From assembly GCA_016710285.1 (NCBI GenBank), contig JADJXR010000001.1, positions 310,001-374,000 on the forward strand: a DNA stretch of 64,000 bases, in the 5' to 3' direction. The first letter of the stretch is position 1. Every line of letters starts with the position of its first letter. A model generated the notes under the pieces. It made no database searches and was not told where the DNA came from. It saw only the letters and a program-made list of their open reading frames with translations. The DNA comes from Chlorobiota bacterium. Its GTDB lineage: Bacteria; Bacteroidota; Ignavibacteria; OLB7. Shown one piece after another: positions 46,688-55,655 of the stretch. A program made the translations under genes and the position numbers.

Positions 46688-47856
46688 TTGCTTAATGGTA
46701 TAACTGTGATAACATCCCCATTTTGATTCGTAACGACTTTCATTTGTTGACCTACGTGAACTGTAGATCCAGGGCTATTACCTTGATGTATTTTGAATGG
46801 GTTATTTATGACATCTAACACCGTACTTGGAGATAGAATCCCTCGCCCTTGCATTCTATCTAAGGCATGCCCTGTAAATTTTACTCCATTAATAGCAGTA
46901 GGAGTATTCCCTTGTACTTTCATTGGACTCCCACTCTTTCCAACAGGTGTTGAGGCTGAAGGGCTATTTGATCCTTTCCCTCCTGCATTCCCACCACCCG
47001 ACCCAGAATTTCCTCCCCCACTATTCCCACCTCCCGCCTTCGATTGAGCAGCAGATTGCGCTCCTGCCGCCGCACCCCCTCGACTTGACGATCCTACACT
47101 GCTTGAGGCTTGGCCTACACGTATCCAATTTCCACTACTTGCTAGCCCTCCACCTCCGCCGCTTGGACGAGCACTCAAACCACTCCCAATTCCTGGAACC
47201 CTCACAATCATACCACCTGAACCTGCAGCACCGCCAAATGCCGATACGAGATCCGGTAGCCCATCTCCTACTGTTAGCGCCATCCCCTTGACACTTGCTA
47301 TACCACGCCGCTGCATCCCATCCGGGTCCACATAATTCAACGGGGCGTTTCCCGCGTACACGTACGGGCTGATCTCTGCCTCTTTCTCAAATAATGGATC
47401 TATACTCAAAAATCTCCCCTCCTCGTACTTCCTCACTCCTAAACTAAACAATCCATTCTCACGATCCTTCTCGTTCTCGTTGAACCCTCGGCGCGCTACC
47501 GTTCCACCACCAAGAACCTCCCCCCACGGGTCGTAATCATAATACTTCGTTGAAACGCCGGGGGTGAGGCTCGCTCGCAGGCTGGCTAGGTGGTCGCTGA
47601 TTCGGTATTCTTTGCTGCCGTCTGGCTTGGTGATGATTGGTGCGAGGTCCTCATGAACCCCGTTCCAACCGATGCCGTTGGTGAGATACTCCGTTGGATA
47701 CAGAAACACATTCCGCCGCCAAGCGGTGTCGCAGAAGGGGCTGGTCATCTGTTGGCCGTGCCAGACGGCTAATTGCTCCTTGCTCCCACCAAGCAAATAC
47801 TGCACCCACGGGTACGGCTGGCCTACGATGCTGTCTGCCAATGGGCCGTGGTACAA
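46684..47856 (-). CDS. Rhs core piece with probable RNase toxin tip (module 10)
   Basis: The open frame extends upstream to about 47958 (from LNWKYLNGNPWQNNHWDW) but without a start codon; 47856 is a TTG inside the core (KRLYHGPLADS). Core type FNENEKDRENGLFSLGVRK, closing with YVDPDGMQRRG. A Ser/Gly-rich linker follows, then the tip: NGVKFTGHALDRMQGRGILS, VLDVINNPFKIHQGN and GDVITVIPLSK. HALDRMxxRGI followed by a small beta-sheet ending in G-x-VITVI is the pattern of DUF4258-type and related BECR-fold ribonuclease toxins. RNase activity is inference from this pattern. It shares its pre-toxin segment (VKGMALTVGDGLP) with module 2, although the toxins differ. Confidence 0.7.
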   Translation of the reverse strand: MYHGPLADSIVGQPYPWVQYLLGGSKEQLAVWHGQQMTSPFCDTAWRRNVFLYPTEYLTNGIGWNGVHEDLAPIITKPDGSKEYRISDHLASLRASLTPGVSTKYYDYDPWGEVLGGGTVARRGFNENEKDRENGLFSLGVRKYEEGRFLSIDPLFEKEAEISPYVYAGNAPLNYVDPDGMQRRGIASVKGMALTVGDGLPDLVSAFGGAAGSGGMIVRVPGIGSGLSARPSGGGGGLASSGNWIRVGQASSSVGSSSRGGAAAGAQSAAQSKAGGGNSGGGNSGSGGGNAGGKGSNSPSASTPVGKSGSPMKVQGNTPTAINGVKFTGHALDRMQGRGILSPSTVLDVINNPFKIHQGNSPGSTVHVGQQMKVVTNQNGDVITVIPLSK

Positions 47857-47961
47857 CCGCTTTTGCTCTCGCTCCCCCTGCGCGTTGTACCGGTATCGCC
47901 AATCCCAGTGGTTGTTCTGCCACGGATTCCCGTTCAGGTACTTCCAGTTCAGCCCTCGGCT

Positions 47962-48582
47962 CTATAATATCCCCCCATTCTGCAACCGCCGTGACCACAC
48001 ATCTAATAAACGCTCTAATCCTTTAGTGTCTCCCGTCTTTAAAGCGCGTTCTGCACTACCATAAGGCGCGCCAATTGGATCTTCTTCAAAAAACTTTCCA
48101 TACTTCAGAACAGGCAGATTGTAGGATAAGGCTCGCTTGCCTCCAGCTCCAACTCCCCATTCCAACTCAGGCTGCACCTTTATCAACATATGCGCAAACA
48201 CGATCCCTATGTCAACCGCTAGCGAAGCTCCATACTTCGTCAACTCTATCCTCGGATGATTGATGATCGTGTACTTCCCATCCTTGTGAACCTCTACACT
48301 GAAATCCGTCTCGTTCTTGTTATCTGTGTGAAATCTCTCATCCCTAAATATCTCCATTGATTTACCTACTATCTCATCTAATAACTCTACACTATCCCTC
48401 CTGAAATCTATCTCCACATCTAAAAAATTACTCAACACCTCAAGACGCTCAGGGAAAATGCTCAGAAACCAAAGCAGGTTTTGCTTTGCTTCTTTCTTGC
48501 TCCAATCCTTGTGATCCTTCCCCGCAAACTCTAACGAAGTAAGAATTATGGGATATGGTTCGATAGATGTGGCCTCGTTCAT
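47962..48582 (-). CDS. Orphan copy of the 206-aa immunity protein (module 9)
   Basis: Third paralog of the immunity protein of the module-2 nuclease; nearly identical to the proteins at 59669-60289 and 60371-60991 (MNEATSIEPYPIILTSLEFA, FPERLEVLSNFLDVEIDF, WSRRLQNGGIL). No toxin lies upstream: only a short Rhs remnant joined just before its ribosome binding site. Its stop codon abuts the core piece of module 10 at the same core position (before LNWKY) as the 59669 copy abuts module 3, so gene and junction were duplicated together. Cytoplasmic, family not recognised. Confidence 0.8.
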   Translation of the reverse strand: MNEATSIEPYPIILTSLEFAGKDHKDWSKKEAKQNLLWFLSIFPERLEVLSNFLDVEIDFRRDSVELLDEIVGKSMEIFRDERFHTDNKNETDFSVEVHKDGKYTIINHPRIELTKYGASLAVDIGIVFAHMLIKVQPELEWGVGAGGKRALSYNLPVLKYGKFFEEDPIGAPYGSAERALKTGDTKGLERLLDVWSRRLQNGGIL

Positions 48583-48645
48583 GGCTCCTTTCTGTTTGGT
48601 GATAACCGGCGTGATATTCTTGTGAACCCCGTTCCAGCCGATGCC
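48583..48645 (-). pseudogene. Short Rhs core remnant in front of orphan immunity gene
   Basis: Minus-strand reading gives GIGWNGVHKNITPVITKQKG and then the ATG of the immunity gene; the first 14 codons match the core GIGWNGVHEDLTPIITK with substitutions. The rest of core and toxin is missing, consistent with a deletion. Confidence 0.7.
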
Positions 48646-48706
48646 AGCTGCTGGTACTCACCTGTTCCTGCAATTTATCCCTCCTTCCATCCAAACAATA
48701 TCAGCA

Positions 48707-49192
48707 TTAACTGCTCTCTACTGAACCATACAAAGTAAGCCGATCTTTTTCTACCAACCGATTCTTCCTACCTGCAAAATGATCCCGCAACCGCTCTTCC
48801 ACATGCTCCGGCTCCCACACTGCTGCACGCTCTAAGCCACGACACGCTTCCCGCGTACTCGGGTAGATAGCTCCCGTATTGGGATCATATAATGAAAATT
48901 GATCCGGATGTAACCCATCCTGGATAAATTTATTCGGCATTACTTCTAACGATGGTTCTAACGGCATTTTTCCCACCTTTAACCAATGACCTCGGGTGAT
49001 CGCATCATCGTACACAGCAACGATGAAAAGGATAGCCTTATCCACAATCTCCTCCATATCGCTTATCTCTTCCTTCGTCCGAATATCATAAAATCCATAC
49101 CCTGCATTCCGTAGTATCCGACCATAGGAATGATACCCATCTCCCAAATCTATCTTGATGATCGAACCAAGTGTGATCCGTTGTCTTTTCAT
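48707..49192 (-). CDS. Imm26-like immunity protein, copy 2 (module 8)
   Basis: 161 residues, beginning RITLGSIIKIDLGDGYHSYG and continuing RILRNAGYGFYDIRTKEEIS. G-x-I-(I/F)-x-I-x-L-x-D-G-x-Y-x-Y-G-R-x-L followed by FYD is the Imm26 signature. No signal peptide, so it protects the cytoplasm, matching a nuclease toxin. It follows the GIY-YIG toxin of module 8 by 33 nt. Differs from the 51864-52349 copy at only a handful of residues (for example QFSLYDP versus KFRIYDP). Confidence 0.82.
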   Translation of the reverse strand: MKRQRITLGSIIKIDLGDGYHSYGRILRNAGYGFYDIRTKEEISDMEEIVDKAILFIVAVYDDAITRGHWLKVGKMPLEPSLEVMPNKFIQDGLHPDQFSLYDPNTGAIYPSTREACRGLERAAVWEPEHVEERLRDHFAGRKNRLVEKDRLTLYGSVESS

Positions 49193-49225
49193 TGTTTTGC
49201 TCCTTATACTTTGTTTTGTGACTCT

Positions 49226-49963
49226 CTATAAAGGACCAAGTGTCCGAGTTGCCTCTTCTAAGTAATAATTACCACTGGGATTGTTTAGACTAATCCCGTT
49301 GATCGCATTCCCGGATGTTCCTCCCTGACTTTGCGCTCCACCATGCTTCTCAATTAATTGCTGCTCCCTTCCCCGAATTGCTTCCTTGTTCGTAGATGAT
49401 TTATCTACTTGTGCCGGATCATATCCTTTCTCATTCATATGGTGGTTCGCATCGCGCTTGGCGACATTTTTTTCTGGTGATCCCGTACCACTTGTTCGTC
49501 CAGAATATACTTGACCGGTTGTAGGGTTTGTTTTGGTGTATGTCTGGTATGTCTTTGGAGATTGAGCAGATTGCGCTCCTGCCGCAACACCCCCTCGACT
49601 TGACTGTAAAAACGGTTGCGGTACACTCCCAACTTTACTATACCTTGCCCCAGATGAATGCTCCATTGACGACGGACGTAACCCTACCGAACCAAACTTC
49701 CCGCTTGATTGTCCATCTGGCTCCGTCATCACCCCGCCTGATCCTGACATCCCCGAACCTGCTCCCATCGCCACTTCTACTCCAAAAAAACCCATCGGGG
49801 TTCGCATCAAAAACTTATCTCGCTGCTTTCCCCCTGGATCACTGAAATTCAACGGCGCATTCCCCGCGTACACGTACGGGCTGATCTCTGCTTCTTTCTC
49901 AAATAATGGGTCTATACTTAAAAATCTCCCCTCTTCGTACTTCCTCACTCCTAAACTAAACAA
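49226..49963 (-). CDS. Rhs core piece with GIY-YIG nuclease toxin tip, copy 2 (module 8)
   Basis: The frame is open upstream to about 50213 (from YPTEYLTNGIGWNG) without a start codon; 49963 is an internal TTG. Core FNENEKDRENGLFSLGVRK closes with SDPGGK. A long Gly/Ser linker leads to the tip at residues about 138-245 of this frame: TYQTYTKTNPTTGQVYSGRT (GIY-YIG-like pair with Y153-x-G155), AKRDANHH (Arg170), RGREQQLIEKHGG (Glu200, metal ligand) and GNAINGIS (Asn222 region). Order and spacing fit GIY-YIG endonucleases, so DNA cleavage in the target cytoplasm is the expected activity. Cognate immunity: the Imm26-like protein 33 nt downstream. Confidence 0.75.
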   Translation of the reverse strand: MFSLGVRKYEEGRFLSIDPLFEKEAEISPYVYAGNAPLNFSDPGGKQRDKFLMRTPMGFFGVEVAMGAGSGMSGSGGVMTEPDGQSSGKFGSVGLRPSSMEHSSGARYSKVGSVPQPFLQSSRGGVAAGAQSAQSPKTYQTYTKTNPTTGQVYSGRTSGTGSPEKNVAKRDANHHMNEKGYDPAQVDKSSTNKEAIRGREQQLIEKHGGAQSQGGTSGNAINGISLNNPSGNYYLEEATRTLGPL

Positions 49964-50230
49964 TCCATTCTCACGGTCCTTCTCGTTCTCGTTGAACCCT
50001 CGGCGCGCTACCGTTCCACCACCAAGAACGTTCCCCCACGGGTCGTAATCATAATACTTCGTTGAAATGCCGGGGGTGAGGCTGGCGCGTAGGCTGGCTA
50101 AGTGGTCGCTGATTCGGTATTCTTTGCTCCCGTCTGGCGCGGTGATGATCGGCGTGAGGTCCTCATGGACCCCGTTCCAGCCGATGCCGTTGGTGAGATA
50201 CTCCGTTGGATATTTAACCGATTACATCCT

Positions 50231-50827
50231 TTATCCTACTCCTATGCTACTATACGGTGATGATGGATTAGAATGATTTCTAAAAAAATCTATGTCTGAA
50301 TCTGTTCTCTTTAAATGAGAAGATAACCATTGAATATCTGAAACCTGTTTTGTGATTTCTTTAATCATTAATTCATCATTATAGATTTTCTTTTCAAATA
50401 GAGGGTCAGAATTGAAATCGAGATCATCCCTTACCTGGATAAACATATCTATAGTATCAATTGCATATTGGCTGATTAATTCAATGTGATCAAAAGAACC
50501 ATCCACAATGAACAGTAAAGACTCAACAATACTATTACTAGCATCAAGAGCTGCCGATGTGTACAAAGAATTGAATATTTCAGTATCCGGTGCTTGATTT
50601 TCACATTGCTGTATCAGTTCTAAAATGTTCTCATCCTTAGTTTTGACAAATTGCCAAGCAATAGCTAAAGCATTAGATAATGCTGATACATCACCCCAGT
50701 TTTCAATTTCTGAAAACGCTTTGTAATTCGGCAGCATTCTCTCACAACATGCAGCAGCAAACATTATCTTATGCTCATACTGCAATTCCTTCAAGGAGTT
50801 CAGATTTTGTTTTAGCTGATTCAGCAT
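50231..50827 (-). CDS. DUF416-family immunity protein (module 7)
   Basis: 198 residues. The segment LKELQYEHKIMFAAACCERM, followed by LPNYKAFSEIENWGD and a series of helices, is the DUF416/YjaG pattern (FAxxxCERMLPNYxxF). Family members occur both as stand-alone proteins and as immunity partners in polymorphic toxin loci, particularly beside deaminase toxins, which fits the toxin 18 nt upstream. No signal peptide: cytoplasmic protection. Strongly A+T-rich compared with the Rhs core. Confidence 0.85.
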   Translation of the reverse strand: MLNQLKQNLNSLKELQYEHKIMFAAACCERMLPNYKAFSEIENWGDVSALSNALAIAWQFVKTKDENILELIQQCENQAPDTEIFNSLYTSAALDASNSIVESLLFIVDGSFDHIELISQYAIDTIDMFIQVRDDLDFNSDPLFEKKIYNDELMIKEITKQVSDIQWLSSHLKRTDSDIDFFRNHSNPSSPYSSIGVG

Positions 50828-50845
50828 ATCAATTTTGAATAAGGT

Positions 50846-51616
50846 TTACTTTGCAGCAGCTCCAGCTTCACTCCCCACAAATTTTAATGTACTCGCAGGA
50901 ATTGCTCCTGCGGCTTCAATCATTGCAGCACATGATGGGCAAATAGGACGGCTAGCAGCTATTAATGCATTCCTTGCCGAAATTCCAGATCTATCAAGGT
51001 GTTGAAGAATTGTAGCTTCAGCATGACCCTGTCCCTTTACCATCACTTCATTTTTGCTAAGCATTGCTCTTTGGGAAGGGCGTAAAGCGTTTTCACTTGA
51101 TGCTATATATCGTGTCGTTTGGCCATTCACATTAACTTCGGCAACAGCAACAGTAGTACGATTTTGTGTTGCTTGTGATGTTGCTTGATGAATCTGTACT
51201 GCTCGTGCTTCTAATTGAGCAGCTGATTGCGTCGGAGCTACCACACTTCCACGCGCTCCCGATGGTGCTGCTGATGCAGCATTCGTTCCCCCTCCCGGAC
51301 GAACACTCAAACCACTCCCACTTGCTAAACTTGCCTCTCCAGCTCCGCCGCTACCGAATGCGCCACTGCCAATCGGTATCCCATCCGGCCCGATACTATA
51401 CGCATTTCCTCCTCCTGGAGCTTTCGGTCTTCCCTGCATTCCATCAGGGTCAACCACACTCAGAGGGTTGTTATCCCCATACACATACGGCGATTGCCAC
51501 AAAAACTTCTCCCACAATGGGTCTATTGCCGTAAATCTACCCAATCCCTCCTCTAATTTCCTCACTCCGTTGTTGTACAGGCTGCTTTCCTTGTCCTCCT
51601 CTCGGTCGTTATACAT
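50846..51616 (-). CDS. Rhs core piece with nucleic-acid deaminase toxin tip (module 7)
   Basis: The open frame reaches about 51801 (from GIGWNGVHEDL) without a start; 51616 is an internal ATG (MYNDREEDKE). Core type YNDREEDKESSLYNNGVRK, closing VVDPDGM. The tip has the zinc-dependent deaminase signature: QGHAEATILQHL (His198, Glu200 of this frame) and SRPICPSCAAMIEAAGA (Cys226, Cys229), giving the HAE ... CxxC pair that binds zinc and activates water. Such tips deaminate cytidine or related bases in nucleic acids; the exact substrate cannot be read. Cognate immunity is the DUF416 protein. Confidence 0.82.
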   Translation of the reverse strand: MYNDREEDKESSLYNNGVRKLEEGLGRFTAIDPLWEKFLWQSPYVYGDNNPLSVVDPDGMQGRPKAPGGGNAYSIGPDGIPIGSGAFGSGGAGEASLASGSGLSVRPGGGTNAASAAPSGARGSVVAPTQSAAQLEARAVQIHQATSQATQNRTTVAVAEVNVNGQTTRYIASSENALRPSQRAMLSKNEVMVKGQGHAEATILQHLDRSGISARNALIAASRPICPSCAAMIEAAGAIPASTLKFVGSEAGAAAK

Positions 51617-51863
51617 CCGCCGCGTTCCCGTTCCGCTTAACAGGCCGCCCCACGGGTCGTAATCATAATACTTCGTTGAAATGCCGGGGGTGAGGCTGGC
51701 GCGTAGGCTGGCTAAGTGGTCGCTGATTCGGTATTCTTTGCTTCCGTCTGGCGCGGTGATGATCGGCGTGAGGTCCTCATGAACCCCGTTCCAGCCGATG
51801 CCAGCTGCTGGTACTCACCTCTTCCTGCAATTCATCCCTCCTTCCAGCCAAACAATATCAGCA

Positions 51864-52349
51864 TTAACTGCTCTCTACTGAACCATACAAAGTAAGCCGA
51901 TCTTTTTCTACCAACCGATTCTTCCTACCTGCAAAATGATCCCGCAACCGCTCTTCCACATGCTCCGGCTCCCACACTGCCGCACGCTCTAAGCCACGAC
52001 ACGCTTCCCGCGTACTCGGGTACATAGCTCCTGTATTAGGATCATATATTCGAAATTTATCCGGATGTAACCCATCCTGGATAAATTTATTCGGCATTAC
52101 TTCTAACGATGGTTCTAACGGCATTTTTCCCACCTTTAGCCAATGACCTCGGGTGATCGCATCATCGTACACAGCAACGATAAAAAGAATAGCCTTATCC
52201 ACAATCTCCTCCATATCGCTTATCTCTTCCTTCGTCCGAATATCATAAAATCCATACCCTGCATTCCGTAGTATCCGACCATAGGAATGATACCCGTCTC
52301 CTAAATCTATCTTGATGATCGAACCAGGTGTGATCCGTTGTCTTGTCAT
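51864..52349 (-). CDS. Imm26-like immunity protein, copy 1 (module 6)
   Basis: 161 residues: RITPGSIIKIDLGDGYHSYG then RILRNAGYGFYDIRTKEEIS, the Imm26 signature. It lies 33 nt after the GIY-YIG toxin of module 6. The 62-nt spacer between its stop codon and the next Rhs piece (at about 51801) is nearly identical to the one after the copy at 48707, so immunity gene, spacer and junction were duplicated together. Confidence 0.82.
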   Translation of the reverse strand: MTRQRITPGSIIKIDLGDGYHSYGRILRNAGYGFYDIRTKEEISDMEEIVDKAILFIVAVYDDAITRGHWLKVGKMPLEPSLEVMPNKFIQDGLHPDKFRIYDPNTGAMYPSTREACRGLERAAVWEPEHVEERLRDHFAGRKNRLVEKDRLTLYGSVESS

Positions 52350-52382
52350 TGTTTTGCTCTCTATATTTTGTTTTGTGATCCT

Positions 52383-53525
52383 CTATAAAGGACCAAATTC
52401 CTGAATTGCCTGTTGTAAGTAACGACTACCACTGGGATTGTTTGGACTAATCCCGTTGATCGCATTTCCAGATGTCCCTCCCTGACTTTGTGCTCCACCA
52501 TGCTTCTCAATTAATTGCTGTTCCCTTCCCCGAATTGCTTCCTTGTTCGTAGATGATCGTTCTACTTCTGCCGGATCATATCCTTTCTTATTCATATGGT
52601 GGTTCGCATCCCGCTTGGCGACATTTTTTTCTGGCGTTCCCGTACCACTTGTTCGTCCAGAATATACTTGATTGGTTGTAGGGTTTGTTTTGGTGTATGT
52701 CTGGTATGTCTTTGGAGATTGAGCAGATTGCGCTCCTGCCGCAACACCCCCTCGACTTGACTGTAAAAACGGTTGCGGTACACTCCCAACTTTACTATAC
52801 CTTGCCCCAGATGAATGCTCCATTGACGACGGACGTAACCCTACCGAACCAAACTTCCCGCTTGATTGTCCATCTGGCTCCGTCATCACCCCGCCTGATC
52901 CTGACATCCCCGAACCTGCTCCCATCGCCACTTCTACTCCAAAAAAACCCATCGGGGTTCGCATCAAAAACTTATCTCGCTGCTTTCCCCCTGGATCACT
53001 GAAATTCAACGGCGCGTTTCCCGCGTACACGTACGGGCTGATCTCTGCTTCTTTCTCAAATAATGGGTCTATACTTAAAAATCTCCCCTCTTCGTACTTC
53101 CTCACTCCTAAACTAAACAATCCATTCTCACGGTCCTTCTCGTTCTCGTTGAACCCTCGACGCGCTGCCGTTCCACCGCCAAGAACGTTCCCCCACGGGT
53201 CGTAATCATAATACTTCGTTGAAATGCCGGGGGTGAGGCTGGCGCGTAGGCTGGCTAAGTGGTCGCTGATTCGGTATTCTTTGCTCCCGTCTGGCGCGGT
53301 GATGATCGGCGTGAGGTCCTCATGGACCCCGTTCCAGCCGATGCCGTTGGTGAGATACTCCGTTGGATACAGAAACACATTCCGCCGCCAAGCCGTGTCG
53401 CAGAAGGGACCGCTCATTTGCTGGCCGTGCCAGACGGCAAGCTGCTCTTTGCTCCCGCCAAGCAGATACTGCACCCAGGGGTACGGCTGGCCTACGATGC
53501 TGTCTGCCAATGGGCCGTGGTACAA
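52383..53525 (-). CDS. Rhs core piece with GIY-YIG nuclease toxin tip, copy 1 (module 6)
   Basis: The open frame extends to about 53585 (from NNHWDWRYRYNAQGERE), no start codon; 53525 is an internal TTG. Same core type and linker as module 8 and an almost identical tip (YTKTNPTTNQVYSGRTSGTG, AKRDANHHMNKKG, RGREQQLIEKHGG, GNAINGIS). Differences from copy 2 cluster at the extreme C-terminus (SRYLQQAIQEFGPL versus NYYLEEATRTLGPL) and around AEVERSS versus AQVDKSS. All putative catalytic residues are intact. Confidence 0.76.
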   Translation of the reverse strand: MYHGPLADSIVGQPYPWVQYLLGGSKEQLAVWHGQQMSGPFCDTAWRRNVFLYPTEYLTNGIGWNGVHEDLTPIITAPDGSKEYRISDHLASLRASLTPGISTKYYDYDPWGNVLGGGTAARRGFNENEKDRENGLFSLGVRKYEEGRFLSIDPLFEKEAEISPYVYAGNAPLNFSDPGGKQRDKFLMRTPMGFFGVEVAMGAGSGMSGSGGVMTEPDGQSSGKFGSVGLRPSSMEHSSGARYSKVGSVPQPFLQSSRGGVAAGAQSAQSPKTYQTYTKTNPTTNQVYSGRTSGTGTPEKNVAKRDANHHMNKKGYDPAEVERSSTNKEAIRGREQQLIEKHGGAQSQGGTSGNAINGISPNNPSGSRYLQQAIQEFGPL

Positions 53526-53589
53526 CCGCTTCTGCTCTCGCTCTCCCTGCGCGTTGTACCGGTAGCGCCAATCCCAATGGTTGTTGTCA

Positions 53590-53622
53590 AATGAATTAGC
53601 ACTGATATATCGCTAATTCATT
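53590..53622. repeat. Perfect 11-bp inverted repeat between modules 5 and 6
   Basis: AATGAATTAGC (53590-53600) and GCTAATTCATT (53612-53622) with an 11-nt loop, immediately beside the truncation point of the module-6 core piece and 21 nt past the stop codon of the module-5 immunity gene. It may be a weak terminator for that gene; a T-run is present only on the plus-strand side. Confidence 0.6.
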
Positions 53623-53643
53623 TTTAATTCGAATTCACTGTAC

Positions 53644-53976
53644 CTATAACGGGTTATCAACTGATCGCATCCATATATCAGGAGGTTTATATGTCCTAAA
53701 AGATATTTCCCGCTCATCTGTCACGATTCTATAGTGCGTATGATTTTTCATATTAGTTTCAACTATATCAATACAACTCTCTAAATATGGGTCATCATAA
53801 TCCTCGCAAACAACCTCTTCATAAAAAGAATGGACATCATTAAACGTTAAAAGACAATCTATCACTGGATTGTCTGGGTTATTTGTTAAAGCAACCGACA
53901 ACCTCCTTTCCGTGGGGATATACTCTATCTTAGTAATATATTGAACGGTCGTAATTTTAAAGTTTTTGAATTTCAT
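53644..53976 (-). CDS. Putative immunity protein of module 5 (110 aa)
   Basis: Unrecognised small protein starting MKFKNFKITTVQYITKIEYI, acidic, A+T-rich, no signal peptide. It lies 8 nt after the stop of the module-5 toxin on the same strand, the position occupied by immunity genes in every other module. Function assigned from position only. Confidence 0.68.
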   Translation of the reverse strand: MKFKNFKITTVQYITKIEYIPTERRLSVALTNNPDNPVIDCLLTFNDVHSFYEEVVCEDYDDPYLESCIDIVETNMKNHTHYRIVTDEREISFRTYKPPDIWMRSVDNPL

Positions 53977-53984
53977 TTTAATCT

Positions 53985-55655
53985 CTATTTGGTTACTGTT
54001 TCACCAGTATTATGAGGAGCATCTTGCGGTATTTTTTTTCCATCTGGCCCTATGCGAGGTCTATATTTCGTGCCACCTCCAGCTGGTTCAACTTTAGGCC
54101 CCGTTCTCACAATTTCACCATCTGGCCTAATTTGTACACGGCTACCATCTGGATGGTACCATTTTTTATATCCTCCCTCTGTAGTGCCTTGATCTTTAAA
54201 TCCAGCACCTTCAAGTATCTTTTGTGCTTCTTCTAATGTTTTACCAGTTAAGTCTTGTAAAGTCTCAGATGCACTTGATGCTACACTGCCATTAAACCAA
54301 AGATCTAAAATTTGCCCTGTATTCATTCCCGTCATAAATGCTACTTTCTCTGCTGATGCCATTATCTTTGACCATTGATCTGAACTTAAGCTAGGGTTTG
54401 GGAATGTTGCTCCAGGTTTATCCACAGCAGTCTGCATCCCTCTATATCCTTGAGGGTTATTCGTTTCTTTACGCTGCATCCCATCCGGGTCCACATAATT
54501 CAATGGCGCGTTTCCCGCGTACACGTACGGGCTGATCTCTGCTTCTTTCTCAAATAATGGGTCTATACTTAAAAATCTCCCCTCTTCGTACTTCCTCACT
54601 CCTAAACTAAACAATCCATTCTCACGGTCCTTCTCGTTCTCGTTGAACCCTCGACGCGCTACCGTTCCACCGCCAAGAACGTTCCCCCACGGGTCGTAAT
54701 CATAATACTTCGTTGAAATGCCGGGGGTGAGGCTGGCGCGTAGGCTGGCTAAGTGGTCGCTGATTCGGTATTCTTTGCTGCCATCTGGCTTGGTGATGAT
54801 CGGCGTGAGGTCCTCATGAACCCCGTTCCAGCCGATGCCGTTGGTGAGATACTCCGTTGGATACAGAAACACATTCCGCCGCCAAGCCGTGTCGCAAAAG
54901 GGACCGCTCATTTGCTGGCCGTGCCACACCGCAAGCTGCTCTTTGCTCCCGCCAAGCAGATACTGCACCCACGGGTAGGGCTGGCCTACGATGCTGTCTG
55001 GCAATGGGCCGTGGTACAACCGCTTCTGCTCTCGCTCTCCCTGCGCGTTGTACCGGTAGCGCCAATCCCAATGGTTGTTCTCCCACGGGTTCCCATTCTG
55101 GTACTTCCAGTTTAGCTCACGGTAGCTGTAGCCAAAGTGGTCCTCGCTCAGCAATGTCGGTAATGGAATCGCCATCGGATCCGTCACCTTCCGCTCCACA
55201 ATCGAGCCGTTGAGGTTGTACCCGTAGTCCGTCCGCGTCGTTACTCCCCCTTGTTCCTGTCGGCTCCACTCCAACCGGTTCGGACCGCTTGTTGGTGCGC
55301 CGTACTGGTACGTTCGCACATCCTGGCCATCTATCCGAGCACTCAGGGTTCGGTTCCCTACTTTGTCATACTCGTACAACACCGTGTCGCCCACACCCAG
55401 GCGGCTCCATTTCTGCAGCCGGTCCACCCCGTCGTACTCATACCCCTGCACCAACCAACTCCCCTGCCCACCATTCTTCGATTCCTGCTTCACGATCCGC
55501 CCTACTGAGTCGTACGATAATTTCTGCTGGAATATCTTCGGCGCGACGATCGTGTACTGGCTCTCCAGAGAATCCAACCAACCGCGCTTGTTGTACCAAT
55601 AGTCCGTTGTGATTTGTGCCTCGGGGTATTTCATCTGCTCCACATTCCCCAACAC
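53985..55655 (-). CDS. Rhs core piece with unidentified polymorphic toxin tip (module 5)
   Basis: The longest core piece reaching into the window, open to about 55679 (DIAYRYTVLGNVEQMKYPEA) with no genuine start. It includes YD-type repeats (YEYDKVGNRTLSARIDGQDV) and the core FNENEKDRENGLFSLGVRK, closing YVDPDGMQRK. The tip has two parts: a helical SSDQWSKIMASAEKVAFMTG region and a compact end with GKTLEEAQKILEGAGF, WYHPDGSRVQIRPDGEIVRT and HNTGETVTK. The HPDGS ... IRPDGE ... H-N-T-G-E arrangement resembles small nuclease-type polymorphic toxin tips, but I cannot name the family with confidence. Cytoplasmic immunity neighbour suggests a cytoplasmic target. Confidence 0.72.
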   Translation of the reverse strand: MLGNVEQMKYPEAQITTDYWYNKRGWLDSLESQYTIVAPKIFQQKLSYDSVGRIVKQESKNGGQGSWLVQGYEYDGVDRLQKWSRLGVGDTVLYEYDKVGNRTLSARIDGQDVRTYQYGAPTSGPNRLEWSRQEQGGVTTRTDYGYNLNGSIVERKVTDPMAIPLPTLLSEDHFGYSYRELNWKYQNGNPWENNHWDWRYRYNAQGEREQKRLYHGPLPDSIVGQPYPWVQYLLGGSKEQLAVWHGQQMSGPFCDTAWRRNVFLYPTEYLTNGIGWNGVHEDLTPIITKPDGSKEYRISDHLASLRASLTPGISTKYYDYDPWGNVLGGGTVARRGFNENEKDRENGLFSLGVRKYEEGRFLSIDPLFEKEAEISPYVYAGNAPLNYVDPDGMQRKETNNPQGYRGMQTAVDKPGATFPNPSLSSDQWSKIMASAEKVAFMTGMNTGQILDLWFNGSVASSASETLQDLTGKTLEEAQKILEGAGFKDQGTTEGGYKKWYHPDGSRVQIRPDGEIVRTGPKVEPAGGGTKYRPRIGPDGKKIPQDAPHNTGETVTK

